Source: Myxococcales bacterium (GTDB taxonomy: Bacteria > Myxococcota > Polyangia > Fen-1088). From it: 5,104 nucleotides of DNA. Numbering within the stretch: the first letter of the stretch is position 1; every line of letters begins with the position of its first letter. Positions 1 to 5,104 of this stretch are shown here, piece by piece. A program made the position numbers and the translations under genes. The stretch covers positions 152-5,255 of the forward strand of contig PMLH01000461.1 of the NCBI GenBank assembly GCA_003159055.1, in the 5' to 3' direction. The notes under the pieces were generated by a model. The model was not told where the DNA came from and ran no database searches. It saw only the letters and a list, made by a program, of their open reading frames with translations.

Positions 1-177
1 GAAAAGGGCGACACCATCGAGAAGCGAAAGCTCGACATGCGCATGGCGGACAATTGTCCATTCATGACCACGAGCCCGGGGCCCGCCCAGCAGATCGTGC
101 GCGGCCTCGAAAAGGCTCAGCTCCAGCACACCCAGGCCCAGGAACCCGACCGATACCTCAATCCCAAAGCAGAGTGA
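1..177 (+). CDS. C-terminal end of an upstream gene, possibly a short-chain dehydrogenase/reductase (partial)
   Basis: Frame 1 is open from the window edge to a TGA at 175-177 and encodes 58 residues; the start is outside the window. Third codon positions are strongly G/C, as in the helicase that follows, and the stop overlaps the helicase GTG start by four bases (GTGA), so this looks like a genuine gene end in the same operon. The stretch [20 protein letters not shown] followed by LEKA resembles the 'TSPEKAAxxIlrGIek' helix near the C-terminus of many classical SDR oxidoreductases, which reduce or oxidise carbonyl/alcohol groups with NAD(P). The catalytic Ser-Tyr-Lys and the Rossmann glycine motif would lie upstream and cannot be seen. 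The last 20 or so residues (rich in Gln, ending YLNPKAE) do not look like a usual SDR tail. The coding call is fairly safe; the family call is a guess from a short resemblance. Confidence 0.6.
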   Translation, partial: EKGDTIEKRKLDMRMADNCPFMTTSPGPAQQIVRGLEKAQLQHTQAQEPDRYLNPKAE

Positions 178-1952
178 CTGAAGCATCCATCGAAACGCCC
201 GGCCAGTCGGAAACGGTCGCCCTCACCGCCACATCGATTCGCGAAGCCGTCGCTGGATTGCGTAGCCTGGTCGCCGCGGGTGCGCCCCGCCGCCAGGAAA
301 GCGAAGAGAGACTGGCCGAGCTGCGGGCAGCGTGGCGCCGGTACCCCGGGTTGTTCTCGCCCGACGCGGTCGCGGTTCTGCGCGACCTCGCCCTCGCTCT
401 GCGCAAGCAAAGCGACCGGGACGATCACCTCGGCAAGGCCCGGGCGGTGCTCAGAGAAGTGTTCGGCTATCGGGCATTTCGGCCTGGGCAAGAAGATATC
501 ATCGCCACCATCCTGGCCGGGCGCGACTGCGTCGGCGTCATGCCGACCGGTGCAGGCAAGTCTCTCACCTTCCAGATTCCGGCGCGCATTCTCGGCGGCA
601 CGACCCTGGTGATCTCGCCGCTCATCGCCTTGATGAAGGACCAGGTCGACGCCGTCAATGACGCCGGACTGCGTGCAACCTTCCTCAATTCCAGTCTCGC
701 GCCGGACGAGAAACGCGAGCGCGTACAGCGGGTTCTGCGCGGAGATTTCGAGCTGGTCTACGCTGCGCCCGAGGGTATCGAGGCGTCACTCGGGCCGCTC
801 CTCGGACGCATCAAGCCTCGCTTGGTCGCCGTCGACGAGGCCCATTGTATCAGCCAGTGGGGCCACGATTTTCGTCCCGCATACCGCAACTTGCAGGGGC
901 TGAAATCGCGTTTCGGCGATCCGCCGGTGCTGGCCTTGACCGCGACCGCCACCGAAGAAGTCACGCATGACATCGTCGAGCAGCTCGCCATGCGAGCGCC
1001 GGCCCGCTACCGGGGCAGCTTCTTTCGCCCCAACCTTCACTTGCATGCCTACCGCAAAGGCGACGACGGCCCAAGCGTGCGCGAGCGCATCTTGCGCCTG
1101 GTGCGGGCGCGGCCAGGGCAGAGTGGAATCATTTACTGTCTGTCTCGAAAATCGACCGAACAGACCGCCGACTACTTGCGCGAGCATGGTGCTTCCGCGC
1201 GCGCCTACCACGCGGGCATGGACGCCGACCATCGCACGCGCGTGCAGGACGGTTTTCGCTGCGACGACGTCGACGTGGTCGTAGCCACCGTGGCGTTCGG
1301 CATGGGCATCGACAAGTCGAACGTTCGCTACGTGATCCATCGCGACATGCCGCGGTCGATCGAAGGGTACTATCAGGAAATCGGTCGTGCCGGCCGCGAC
1401 GGCGTCACCAGCGACTGCGTGCTGTTCTATTCCTGGGCGGACGTGCTCGGTTACGACCGCCTGTTCGAATCGAACGACGAATGGCCGCGCGAGCAGATCG
1501 CGCGCCACCGCGACCGGGTGCGGGCGATGTTCCGCATGGCCGAGGATTCGAGCTGTCGACATCAAGCCCTGGCGGCGTATTTCGGCGAAGCCATGGACGC
1601 CTGCAAGGGCTCCTGTTCCCGATGCGCGGGCTGGGACATCGTAGAGCAAAGCCGGCCCCTGCCCAAACCAGGCAAGAAGTCGAAATCACGAACACCGCTC
1701 GCCCCGCCCGTGCCGGAGCGGACTCCGCCGAGCCACGAGGAAGAGCTGTTTCTTGAGCTCAAAGCGTTGCGCCGCCAGATTGCCGACGCCCGCAAGATGC
1801 CCGCCTACATCGTGTTCAGCGATGCCTCGCTTATCGCGATGGCCGAGCGCGTGCCGAAAACCGTCGACGAGCTCCTGGCCATTCCCGGCGTCGGGCCGCG
1901 CAAGCTGGCGGCGTACGGCGACGCCTTCCTATCGCTGCTGCGCCAAAAGTAG
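174..1952 (+). CDS. recQ: RecQ-family ATP-dependent 3'-5' DNA helicase, short form without RQC winged helix
   Basis: Predicted 592-residue superfamily 2 helicase that would unwind DNA during recombination and repair in the cytoplasm. Visible from the GTG start: helical N-terminal extension (about 1-91); [10 protein letters not shown] with the Q-motif Gln106; Walker A MPTGAGKS with Lys129; DEAH box 221-224 within [15 protein letters not shown]; motif III LTATAT (255-260); motif IV IIYCLSR; motif [12 protein letters not shown]; motif VI with GRAGRD at 404-409. A zinc site has Cys461, Cys477, Cys481 and Cys484. A linker of about 35 residues rich in Pro/Lys/Arg leads to an HRDC domain (about 522-592) ending in [14 protein letters not shown]. 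coli RecQ has a winged-helix RQC domain of roughly 100 residues between the zinc site and HRDC; here it is missing. GTG 174 is chosen because it forms a GTGA overlap with the upstream stop; a TTG at 54 would only read the upstream gene out of frame. The Shine-Dalgarno is weak, consistent with translational coupling. Family call is very sure. Confidence 0.95.
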   Translation: MTEASIETPGQSETVALTATSIREAVAGLRSLVAAGAPRRQESEERLAELRAAWRRYPGLFSPDAVAVLRDLALALRKQSDRDDHLGKARAVLREVFGYRAFRPGQEDIIATILAGRDCVGVMPTGAGKSLTFQIPARILGGTTLVISPLIALMKDQVDAVNDAGLRATFLNSSLAPDEKRERVQRVLRGDFELVYAAPEGIEASLGPLLGRIKPRLVAVDEAHCISQWGHDFRPAYRNLQGLKSRFGDPPVLALTATATEEVTHDIVEQLAMRAPARYRGSFFRPNLHLHAYRKGDDGPSVRERILRLVRARPGQSGIIYCLSRKSTEQTADYLREHGASARAYHAGMDADHRTRVQDGFRCDDVDVVVATVAFGMGIDKSNVRYVIHRDMPRSIEGYYQEIGRAGRDGVTSDCVLFYSWADVLGYDRLFESNDEWPREQIARHRDRVRAMFRMAEDSSCRHQALAAYFGEAMDACKGSCSRCAGWDIVEQSRPLPKPGKKSKSRTPLAPPVPERTPPSHEEELFLELKALRRQIADARKMPAYIVFSDASLIAMAERVPKTVDELLAIPGVGPRKLAAYGDAFLSLLRQK

Positions 1953-1967
1953 CTCCACCTGGGAGCT
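1951..1967 (+). terminator. Hairpin at the end of recQ, possible weak terminator
   Basis: A perfect 6-bp stem AGCTCC (1951-1956) / GGAGCT (1962-1967) with the 5-base loop ACCTG starts inside the recQ stop codon. It lies in the 64-base gap before the convergent gene ending at 2017. No T-run follows directly; the nearest is TTTT about 30 bases downstream. It could be a Rho-assisted or weak terminator, or chance. Confidence 0.3.
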
Positions 1968-2016
1968 CCGCACCGCCTGCTTGAGCTCTGACGACGCTTT
2001 TCGGGACAGCACGGGG

Positions 2017-2280
2017 CTACGGCTCGAGGAGCATCACCAAGGTTTCGGGCAACACTCCGTCGTGCGCCATCGCCTCAGCGGCCGCTGGCGTTTTCATCGC
2101 GGCCTTGAGAGCATCCATATTGGCAACCTCCATGAGTACTGCGACGCGAGTCGGATCCTGCGGGTCGACGAACTCCCGGATGCCGGTAACGCCGAGGGGG
2201 CCAAAGAATTTCTTGCGCATGGGCGAGGCAAGCCAGTGCTTGGTATCTTTCACTTTGTGATAGCCAATGACGGTGGGCAT
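2017..2280 (-). CDS. Small protein resembling dimeric alpha/beta-barrel (ferredoxin-like) proteins
   Basis: Encodes 87 residues, beginning MPTVIGYHKVKDTKHWLAS and ending ETLVMLLEP, with a TAG stop. The ATG at 2280 is chosen because AGGAG (2292-2288 on the minus strand) lies seven bases before it; a longer reading to 2361 would run through the likely promoter. The pattern is a first strand with a His (VIGYHKV), a helix, a second strand (GIREFVDP), a third strand (RVAVLMEVAN), then a helix with 'MDALKAAMKTPAAAEAMAHDGV' character and a last strand (ETLVMLLEP). This beta-alpha-beta-beta-alpha-beta order and size fit small stand-alone dimeric alpha/beta-barrel proteins of the ABM/EthD/DUF1330-like group. 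No specific enzyme signature is visible, so substrate and role are unknown. It is transcribed away from the gene at 2481, which has the same apparent fold. It converges on recQ. Coding call good, fold call moderate. Confidence 0.75.
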   Translation of the reverse strand: MPTVIGYHKVKDTKHWLASPMRKKFFGPLGVTGIREFVDPQDPTRVAVLMEVANMDALKAAMKTPAAAEAMAHDGVLPETLVMLLEP

Positions 2281-2317
2281 GGTGGGTCTCCTGCACAGCA
2301 TGGGTATGAATGCCGTG

Positions 2318-2346
2318 AATATAGTGAGATTTGATCTCTGGTTCGA
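2318..2346 (-). promoter_or_regulatory. Candidate promoter for the minus-strand small gene
   Basis: On the minus strand a -10-like TATATT (2323-2318) lies about 38 bases before the ATG at 2280. It is preceded 17 bases upstream by a poor -35 match TCGAAC (2346-2341, three of six consensus bases). A leader of about 30 bases would hold the AGGAG site. The -10 match is good and the -35 is weak, so this is tentative. Confidence 0.3.
2326..2338. promoter_or_regulatory. 13-base palindrome in the divergent intergenic region, possible operator
   Basis: GAGAT-TTG-ATCTC is a perfect 5-bp inverted repeat with a 3-base centre. It sits between the -10 and -35 candidates of the minus-strand gene, a position where a bound regulator would block transcription. 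No regulator gene is adjacent in the window. A 5-bp half-site is short and could be chance. Confidence 0.3.
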
Positions 2347-2403
2347 TTCCTCACCTGGCAATAGGATTCTCTATTTCGTCAACAGATCATCCGCAAGCCA
2401 CCA

Positions 2404-2431
2404 TTGAACTCAAATGATTGTCGGCTAGTTT
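2404..2431 (+). promoter_or_regulatory. Weak promoter candidate for the plus-strand small gene
   Basis: TTGAAC (2404-2409, four of six consensus bases at -35) is followed after 16 bases by TAGTTT (2426-2431, three of six at -10), in the most AT-rich part of this region. The start of transcription would fall near 2438, giving a leader of about 43 bases. Confidence 0.25.
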
Positions 2432-2436
2432 TTTCA

Positions 2437-2455
2437 GGGCCGCGATGTGCGGCTC
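2437..2455 (+). other. Leader hairpin upstream of the plus-strand small gene
   Basis: The core stem GCCGC (2439-2443) / GCGGC (2449-2453) with loop GATGT extends outward by a G-T pair (2438/2454) and a G-C pair (2437/2455), giving a 7-bp stem. It ends about 12 bases before the AAGGAG ribosome binding site. If the candidate promoter at 2404 is right, the hairpin would sit at the very 5' end of the transcript, where it might stabilise the mRNA. It has no T-run, so it is not a terminator. Confidence 0.3.
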
Positions 2456-2480
2456 ATCAAGACCTCAAAGGAGAACCAAC

Positions 2481-2768
2481 ATGCCATACGCAGTTGTTCA
2501 TCATTTCCCGGGTGGAACCAAGGATCAGTACGAAGCCTCGATTGGTGCCGTGCACCCGAGCAAAGGCGCTCTGCCGAAAGGTCAGATCTTCCACGCAGCT
2601 GGCCCGTCAGCCGGCGGCTGGACAATCACCGCGGTTCACGAATCGAAGGAGAGTTGGGAGAAATTCCGCGATGGCACGCTGATGCCACGGATGCAACAGG
2701 GTATTAAGGGCGGGTTTGCAACACCGCCGGAGGAAACTGTCTTCGAGGTCTACAACCTGCAGAAGTGA
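2481..2768 (+). CDS. Small protein resembling dimeric alpha/beta-barrel (ABM-like) proteins
   Basis: Encodes 95 residues from the ATG at 2481, preceded seven bases upstream by a strong Shine-Dalgarno AAGGAG within AAAGGAGAACC; longer in-frame starts are not needed. It begins MPYAVVHHFPGGTKDQYEAS: a strand with two His residues, then a helix. It continues with GQIFHAAGPSAGGWTITAVH (two strands with a Gly-Gly turn), a helix SKESWEKFRDGTLMPRMQQG, and a final strand TVFEVYNLQK. This order, the 'GGW...' strand and the 'S.E.W..F....L.P' helix are typical of stand-alone ABM-like alpha/beta-barrel proteins of about 95 residues, most of them uncharacterised. His7, His8 and His38 are conspicuous but no catalytic role can be assigned. 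It is divergent to the gene at 2280 and may share control with it. Confidence 0.8.
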   Translation: MPYAVVHHFPGGTKDQYEASIGAVHPSKGALPKGQIFHAAGPSAGGWTITAVHESKESWEKFRDGTLMPRMQQGIKGGFATPPEETVFEVYNLQK

Positions 2769-3140
2769 GTATTGTAAGCGCCTCGACAAGGTGAGCCGCA
2801 CGAGTTGGCATTGCAGCCTCGAATCCTACTTCCGGCGCGGGTGCGCTGATGCCGACTTGGTGCGGCCCACAAACTATTCGGGCGGGTGGACGCGCGGTGG
2901 CTGCCGGGCTGTCTTTGTCCGCCAGTGGTTGCATCCCGAACCGATTGAGAACCTGGCCCGGCGGAACTCCTTCCCGTCCCTCTTCCATACGTGCTCGACC
3001 CCCTATCCTTGGCGCCGGTCACTTGCGACCAGACGAAGATGAGGGTGCCAGACGAAAACAACGTGGCTTCGGCGGTCGGCATGCGATCGTCGATTCCCCG
3101 GCGGCCTTTTCTCCTCTATGATTGGCCATTGCCCATCGCG
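2769..3140. other. Stretch without a convincing gene
   Basis: Several open frames cross this stretch on both strands. Their translations are rich in Arg, Pro, Ser, Gly and Cys with no domain-like pattern, and none has a good ribosome binding site. I see no tRNA, rRNA, tandem repeat or clear terminator. It may be decayed coding sequence, since it is long for an intergenic gap here and as GC-rich as genes, but no recognisable protein fragment could be read. Confidence 0.5.
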
Positions 3141-3168
3141 TTGACATGGCCCGAGGCCGCCTTCTACT
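3141..3168 (+). promoter_or_regulatory. Candidate sigma70-type promoter of the toxin-antitoxin operon
   Basis: A perfect -35 TTGACA (3141-3146) is followed after 16 bases by TCTACT (3163-3168, four of six consensus -10 bases). Transcription would start near 3175, just before the left arm of the outer inverted repeat at 3179, giving a leader of about 80 bases for the antitoxin mRNA. This agrees well with the control elements that follow but rests on sequence alone. Confidence 0.45.
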
Positions 3169-3178
3169 CCTTCTCTCA

Positions 3179-3253
3179 AACCTCAGGAAGCTGCAATCGG
3201 AAGATGGCTCTCGATCCTCTTGCATGTGGCCTACATGCAAGTATCCTGAGGTT
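3179..3253. repeat. Outer 10-bp inverted repeat enclosing the antitoxin leader
   Basis: AACCTCAGGA (3179-3188) and TCCTGAGGTT (3244-3253) are perfect reverse complements separated by 55 bases. The right arm contains the only Shine-Dalgarno-like GAGG (3248-3251) and ends one base before the antitoxin ATG at 3254. Each arm also holds its own small palindrome CCTNAGG. In RNA, the arms could pair and hide the ribosome binding site; in DNA, they could be paired binding sites for the antitoxin or toxin-antitoxin complex. Confidence 0.6.
3219..3241. promoter_or_regulatory. Perfect 9-5-9 palindrome, probable operator of the toxin-antitoxin operon
   Basis: CTTGCATGT (3219-3227), spacer GGCCT (3228-3232) and ACATGCAAG (3233-3241) form a perfect inverted repeat ending 12 bases before the antitoxin start. 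Ribbon-helix-helix antitoxins such as FitA and VapB bind palindromes next to their own promoter and repress the operon, most strongly as a complex with the toxin. Size, symmetry and place all fit that role. As RNA it would be a 9-bp hairpin nested inside the outer repeat. Confidence 0.65.
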
Positions 3254-3484
3254 ATGGCCAAGATGATCCAAGTGCGCCACGTGCCCGACGGCATGCACCG
3301 ACGATTGACCAACCTTGCTCGGCAGTCGCGAATGTCCCTCTCGGACTACTTGCTGTCCGAGTTGCAGGAGTCGAGCAAGCGGCCGGCCCCGGCCGAGATT
3401 CTTGCCCGGCTTGCAAAGCTGCGTCCCGCCACAACGCGTTCCGCAATCGTACGCGCCCTGCGGGAAGAAAGAGATCGCGCCTGA
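3254..3484 (+). CDS. vapB: VapB/FitA-type antitoxin, ribbon-helix-helix
   Basis: Predicted 76-residue antitoxin that binds DNA with its N-terminus and neutralises the toxin encoded next to it. Residues 4-40, with the beta strand MIQVRHVP, helix HRRLTNLARQSR and helix MSLSDYLLSELQE, form a ribbon-helix-helix fold of the FitA-like kind ('MIQVRNVPxxLHRxLkxrA...MSLSDYLL'). The C-terminal part (about 44-76), with AEILARL and AIVRALREERDRA, is the usual charged toxin-wrapping tail, whose Arg residues typically enter the PIN active site. The ATG at 3254 matches the family's usual MxKMIQVR start, but GAGG lies only two bases before it. An ATG three codons later (3263) has an 11-base spacing and is an alternative. 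The TGA stop overlaps the proposed toxin start. Autoregulation through the palindrome at 3219-3241 is likely. Confidence 0.88.
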   Translation: MAKMIQVRHVPDGMHRRLTNLARQSRMSLSDYLLSELQESSKRPAPAEILARLAKLRPATTRSAIVRALREERDRA

Positions 3485-3873
3485 TCGTCCTCGACGCATC
3501 GGTTGTGGTGGAGATCTTGCTTGGCGGCGAACGCGCGGCTGTCCTCCATGCGAGACTCTTGCACTCGGGAAGATCGTGGCATGCGCCAGGGCTCGTCGAG
3601 GTAGAGGTTGGCAGCGTGCTGCGACGGCTGAATCTGTCGCGGCAACTGAGCGACCTTCGCGGGCGGCAGGCGCTGCGAGATCTGGCGTCCCTCGGTCTAC
3701 GCCTCCACGACCACGGTCCCCTCCTGCCGCGTGCCTGGAACTTGCGCGCGAACCTCTCGGCATACGACGCAATGTACGTCGCCCTTGCCGAGGGCCTGCG
3801 CGCCCCGCTTCTTACTCTCGACGTAAAACTGGCAGCGACCTCGGGCCATCAAGCCCAGATCGAGCGCCTTTGA
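3481..3873 (+). CDS. vapC: VapC-type PIN-domain ribonuclease toxin with a probable CTG start
   Basis: Predicted 130-residue toxin, a magnesium-dependent RNase of the PIN family that would block translation by cutting RNA when free of antitoxin. All four acidic active-site positions are present when counted from CTG 3481: Asp5 in IVLDASVVVEILL, Glu42 in HAPGLVEVEVGSVLRRL, Asp96 in AYDAMYVALAEGL and Asp114 in LLTLDVKLA. Length and spacing are normal for VapC. No ATG, GTG or TTG exists in frame at the expected site. The first such codon, GTG 3505, would remove residues 1-8 including Asp5. The upstream frame stays open through the antitoxin gene but without a usable nearby start. CTG 3481 overlaps the antitoxin stop as CTGA, exactly where ATGA is common in such operons, and an AAAGAG purine stretch lies seven to eight bases upstream. 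Family call is sure; the start is inferred, and ATC 3484, GTG 3505 or a mutated, inactive toxin are alternatives. Confidence 0.85.
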   Translation: MIVLDASVVVEILLGGERAAVLHARLLHSGRSWHAPGLVEVEVGSVLRRLNLSRQLSDLRGRQALRDLASLGLRLHDHGPLLPRAWNLRANLSAYDAMYVALAEGLRAPLLTLDVKLAATSGHQAQIERL

Positions 3874-4193
3874 ACCTCTCTTCCCCCAGGCAGGTCATTG
3901 GGGTCAGCACATTCCTGGGCGGAGCTGCGGGCGATGGCGTGGAGCCACTGGGCGGGACCCCCTGACGCGTCGGTCCTGACGTTAAGGGTCAAGATCACCG
4001 AGGATCGACTTCGAAAATCCCTTCGCGAGGCCAGGCGCTCCATCACATGGAAGTCAATTGAGCAGTTTCTTGACGAAATATTCGCGCATTCGCCAACTGA
4101 GGCGGAATCCGTCTCTTTGCGTCTCCTCGGTAGCTCGGACCAGAGACAATAGCTTCCTCTTGCCTCTCTGACGGCCTCACCGCCGGCCCTCAC
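3874..4193. other. Gap between the toxin gene and the convergent membrane-protein gene
   Basis: Apart from the doubtful reading frame at 3934-4152, this stretch holds a 7-base direct repeat CCTGACG (3961-3967 and 3975-3981) and a spaced 6-bp inverted repeat GGGGTC (3900-3905) / GACCCC (3956-3961). Both are short enough to be chance. No clear terminator with a T-run is seen for either converging gene. Confidence 0.4.
3934..4152 (+). CDS. Possible small hypothetical protein, weakly supported
   Basis: This open frame of 72 residues starts at ATG 3934, with GGAG about nine bases upstream, and ends at TAG 4150-4152. The same frame is open back to the toxin stop, with a TTG at 3898 as a longer option. 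The middle part, LTLRVKITEDRLRKSLREAR then SIEQFLDEIFAH, reads like a strand and two charged helices and is more protein-like than the shadow frames around it. Third positions are about 65% G/C by hand count, so codon bias gives only mild support. I recognise no family. It could be a small third gene behind the toxin-antitoxin pair, a gene remnant, or chance. Confidence 0.3.
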   Translation: MAWSHWAGPPDASVLTLRVKITEDRLRKSLREARRSITWKSIEQFLDEIFAHSPTEAESVSLRLLGSSDQRQ

Positions 4194-5104
4194 TCACCAG
4201 CGTGCGATCAGCCCGGCGTTGAGGTCGGCCGGGTGGCCGCGCTTGGCCAGCGCGAAGGGCGGCTCGACGGCGACCACGCCGTATTCGCGGCTGTTCAGAA
4301 GACGCGTGACGGTGGCGCGCTCGTCGACGATGAAGTCGCTGGCTTCGCTCGGAAAGAAGAGGTACTCGGCGTCGAAGATCCCGAGAGTTATGTTGTAGGC
4401 GTCGGGTCGATTGGAAATGTAGGGGGTGGTGAAGCCTGAAGCGGACACTGTCGCCCGCGGCGGCAGATGCGTCACCAGTCGAAGGGCGGCATCGTGCCGG
4501 CGGCGTCCGTCGCTGTCGACGCCGAAGACGTACTTGATCGGGCCACCCCAGGAATTGGTCTTCTGGAAAACCGCCCCGTATTGGTAGCTCAGCGGAAGCG
4601 CCATCGAGACCATCGCCACCAAGGCCGCCCGTCGACGCAAGGTCGCCAGGCCCGGCACGCCGGACATTAGGTCGCGCTTGCCCATCCATTCAAGGCCGAG
4701 CGCAACGCCAGGGAAGAAGAACGCGATCCAGTGCGCACTGTACTGGAAGTTGATGCTGATAAGCGGCCCGTACTGGGTCGAAAGAATGGTGAAGAAGAAG
4801 CCGGGAATGCACAGAACCAGCCAAATCGGCCGACGGAATGGAATGAAGGCCAGCGGTATCAGAATCTGCAACAAGTAGATGAGCTTCGACATTTCCGCCA
4901 TGGTCCACATGGTGAACCCGGGATTGCCGAGCACGGTCATGACCACGCTGCCAAAGCTCTTGGCGCCGGGCGGGAGAAGGTCCTTGTAGATGTCGGTGAA
5001 GCTTTCGCCGCCGCCGACGCGAGGCATGACGACGAACTTGAGGGTAAAACACCACGCCGCCCCGATGATGGCCAGCAGTAGACCAACCTTCTGCCGTCTG
5101 CCGG
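4194..5104 (-). CDS. DUF2079-like multi-pass membrane protein, C-terminal part (partial)
   Basis: The frame is open from the right window edge to TGA at 4196-4194, giving at least 302 residues. An ATG at 5027 is internal, because the frame upstream of it encodes a membrane segment (VGLLLAIIGAAWCFTLKFVV) and stays open. Five hydrophobic segments are seen: that one; LIYLLQILIPLAFIPF; IWLVLCIPGFFFTILS; AHWIAFFFPGVALGLEWM; and AALVAMVSMALPLSYQYGAVF. A soluble C-terminal region of about 130 residues follows, with PPRATVSASGFTTPYISNRP, a DFIVDER strand and REYGVVAVEPPFALAKRG. The STQYGPLISINFQYSAHWI stretch, the 'lP..a.VsAs....pyis.Rp' stretch and the overall order resemble the C-terminal part of DUF2079 predicted membrane proteins, whose function is unknown; some are compared with membrane glycosyltransferases. 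Expected in the cytoplasmic membrane. The coding call is sure; the family call is from memory of the pattern. Confidence 0.8.
   Translation of the reverse strand, partial: GRRQKVGLLLAIIGAAWCFTLKFVVMPRVGGGESFTDIYKDLLPPGAKSFGSVVMTVLGNPGFTMWTMAEMSKLIYLLQILIPLAFIPFRRPIWLVLCIPGFFFTILSTQYGPLISINFQYSAHWIAFFFPGVALGLEWMGKRDLMSGVPGLATLRRRAALVAMVSMALPLSYQYGAVFQKTNSWGGPIKYVFGVDSDGRRRHDAALRLVTHLPPRATVSASGFTTPYISNRPDAYNITLGIFDAEYLFFPSEASDFIVDERATVTRLLNSREYGVVAVEPPFALAKRGHPADLNAGLIARW

Noticed and set aside
54..173. 40-codon N-terminal extension of RecQ from a TTG start
   Set aside because: It is an out-of-frame reading of the upstream gene's end, rich in Pro, Arg and Ser with no helicase-like content. GTG 174 gives the typical four-base overlap with the upstream stop.
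786..1649. Long minus-strand open frame of 287 codons inside recQ
   Set aside because: It is antisense to the highly conserved helicase motor. Long antisense frames are expected in GC-rich genes, and the translation shows no domain pattern.
2339..2352. GGTTCGATTCC, resembling the T-arm of a tRNA
   Set aside because: The flanking bases do not form a five-pair T stem, and no acceptor, D or anticodon arms can be placed around it.
2281..2361. Longer minus-strand start for the small gene, from 2361
   Set aside because: The extra codons cross the -10-like TATATT and palindrome, and the ATG at 2280 has an ideal AGGAG seven bases before it.
3315..3965. Plus-strand open frame of 216 codons over the toxin-antitoxin genes
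   Set aside because: It overlaps both recognisable genes in another frame and its product is mostly Arg, Pro, Ser and Ala without motifs.
3900..3966. GGGGTCAG and GACCCC/CTGAC words resembling repeat-associated transposase palindromes
   Set aside because: The inverted repeat is only six bases and imperfect beyond that, with no transposase gene or further copies in the window.
4233..5081. Plus-strand open frames opposite the membrane-protein gene
   Set aside because: They are shadows of the minus-strand gene, whose hydrophobic segments and DUF2079-like order are clear.
1..5104. CRISPR array, insertion sequence ends, rRNA or tandem repeats
   Set aside because: None was found on reading the whole window; there are no regularly spaced repeats and no transposase-like protein.

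Overview
The window is GC-rich, with G/C-heavy third codon positions in its longer genes, and most of the sequence is accounted for by bacterial genes. The mix (a short-form RecQ helicase, a VapBC-type toxin-antitoxin pair and a DUF2079-like membrane protein) suggests a high-GC Gram-negative, for example a proteobacterium or myxobacterium. There is no rRNA or other marker to fix the taxon, so this is only an inference.

Left part (1-2016, + strand): the tail of an upstream gene, possibly a short-chain dehydrogenase/reductase, ends in a GTGA overlap with the start of a RecQ-family helicase. The helicase has an extra N-terminal helical region of about 90 residues, a complete motor core and a four-Cys zinc site. 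A short Pro/Lys-rich linker stands where the RQC winged helix normally lies, and an HRDC domain follows.

Middle (2017-2768): two small genes, both resembling dimeric alpha/beta-barrel proteins, are transcribed away from each other from a shared 200-base AT-richer region. Each has a good Shine-Dalgarno site. The region holds weak promoter candidates, a 13-base palindrome and a leader hairpin. A stretch without convincing genes follows (2769-3253).

Right-middle (3141-3873, + strand): a two-gene toxin-antitoxin operon, an RHH antitoxin followed by a PIN-domain RNase toxin. Its control region has a promoter-like pair with a perfect -35 hexamer. It also has two nested perfect inverted repeats (9-5-9 inside 10-55-10), the outer one covering the ribosome binding site and touching the antitoxin start. 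The toxin has no ATG/GTG/TTG that would keep its first catalytic Asp; the best start is a CTG in a CTGA overlap with the antitoxin stop. This is the most interesting locus of the window.

Right end (3874-5104): a weakly supported small + strand reading frame, then the C-terminal 302 residues of a multi-pass DUF2079-like membrane protein on the - strand. Its start lies beyond the window. No CRISPR array, tRNA, rRNA or insertion sequence was seen.
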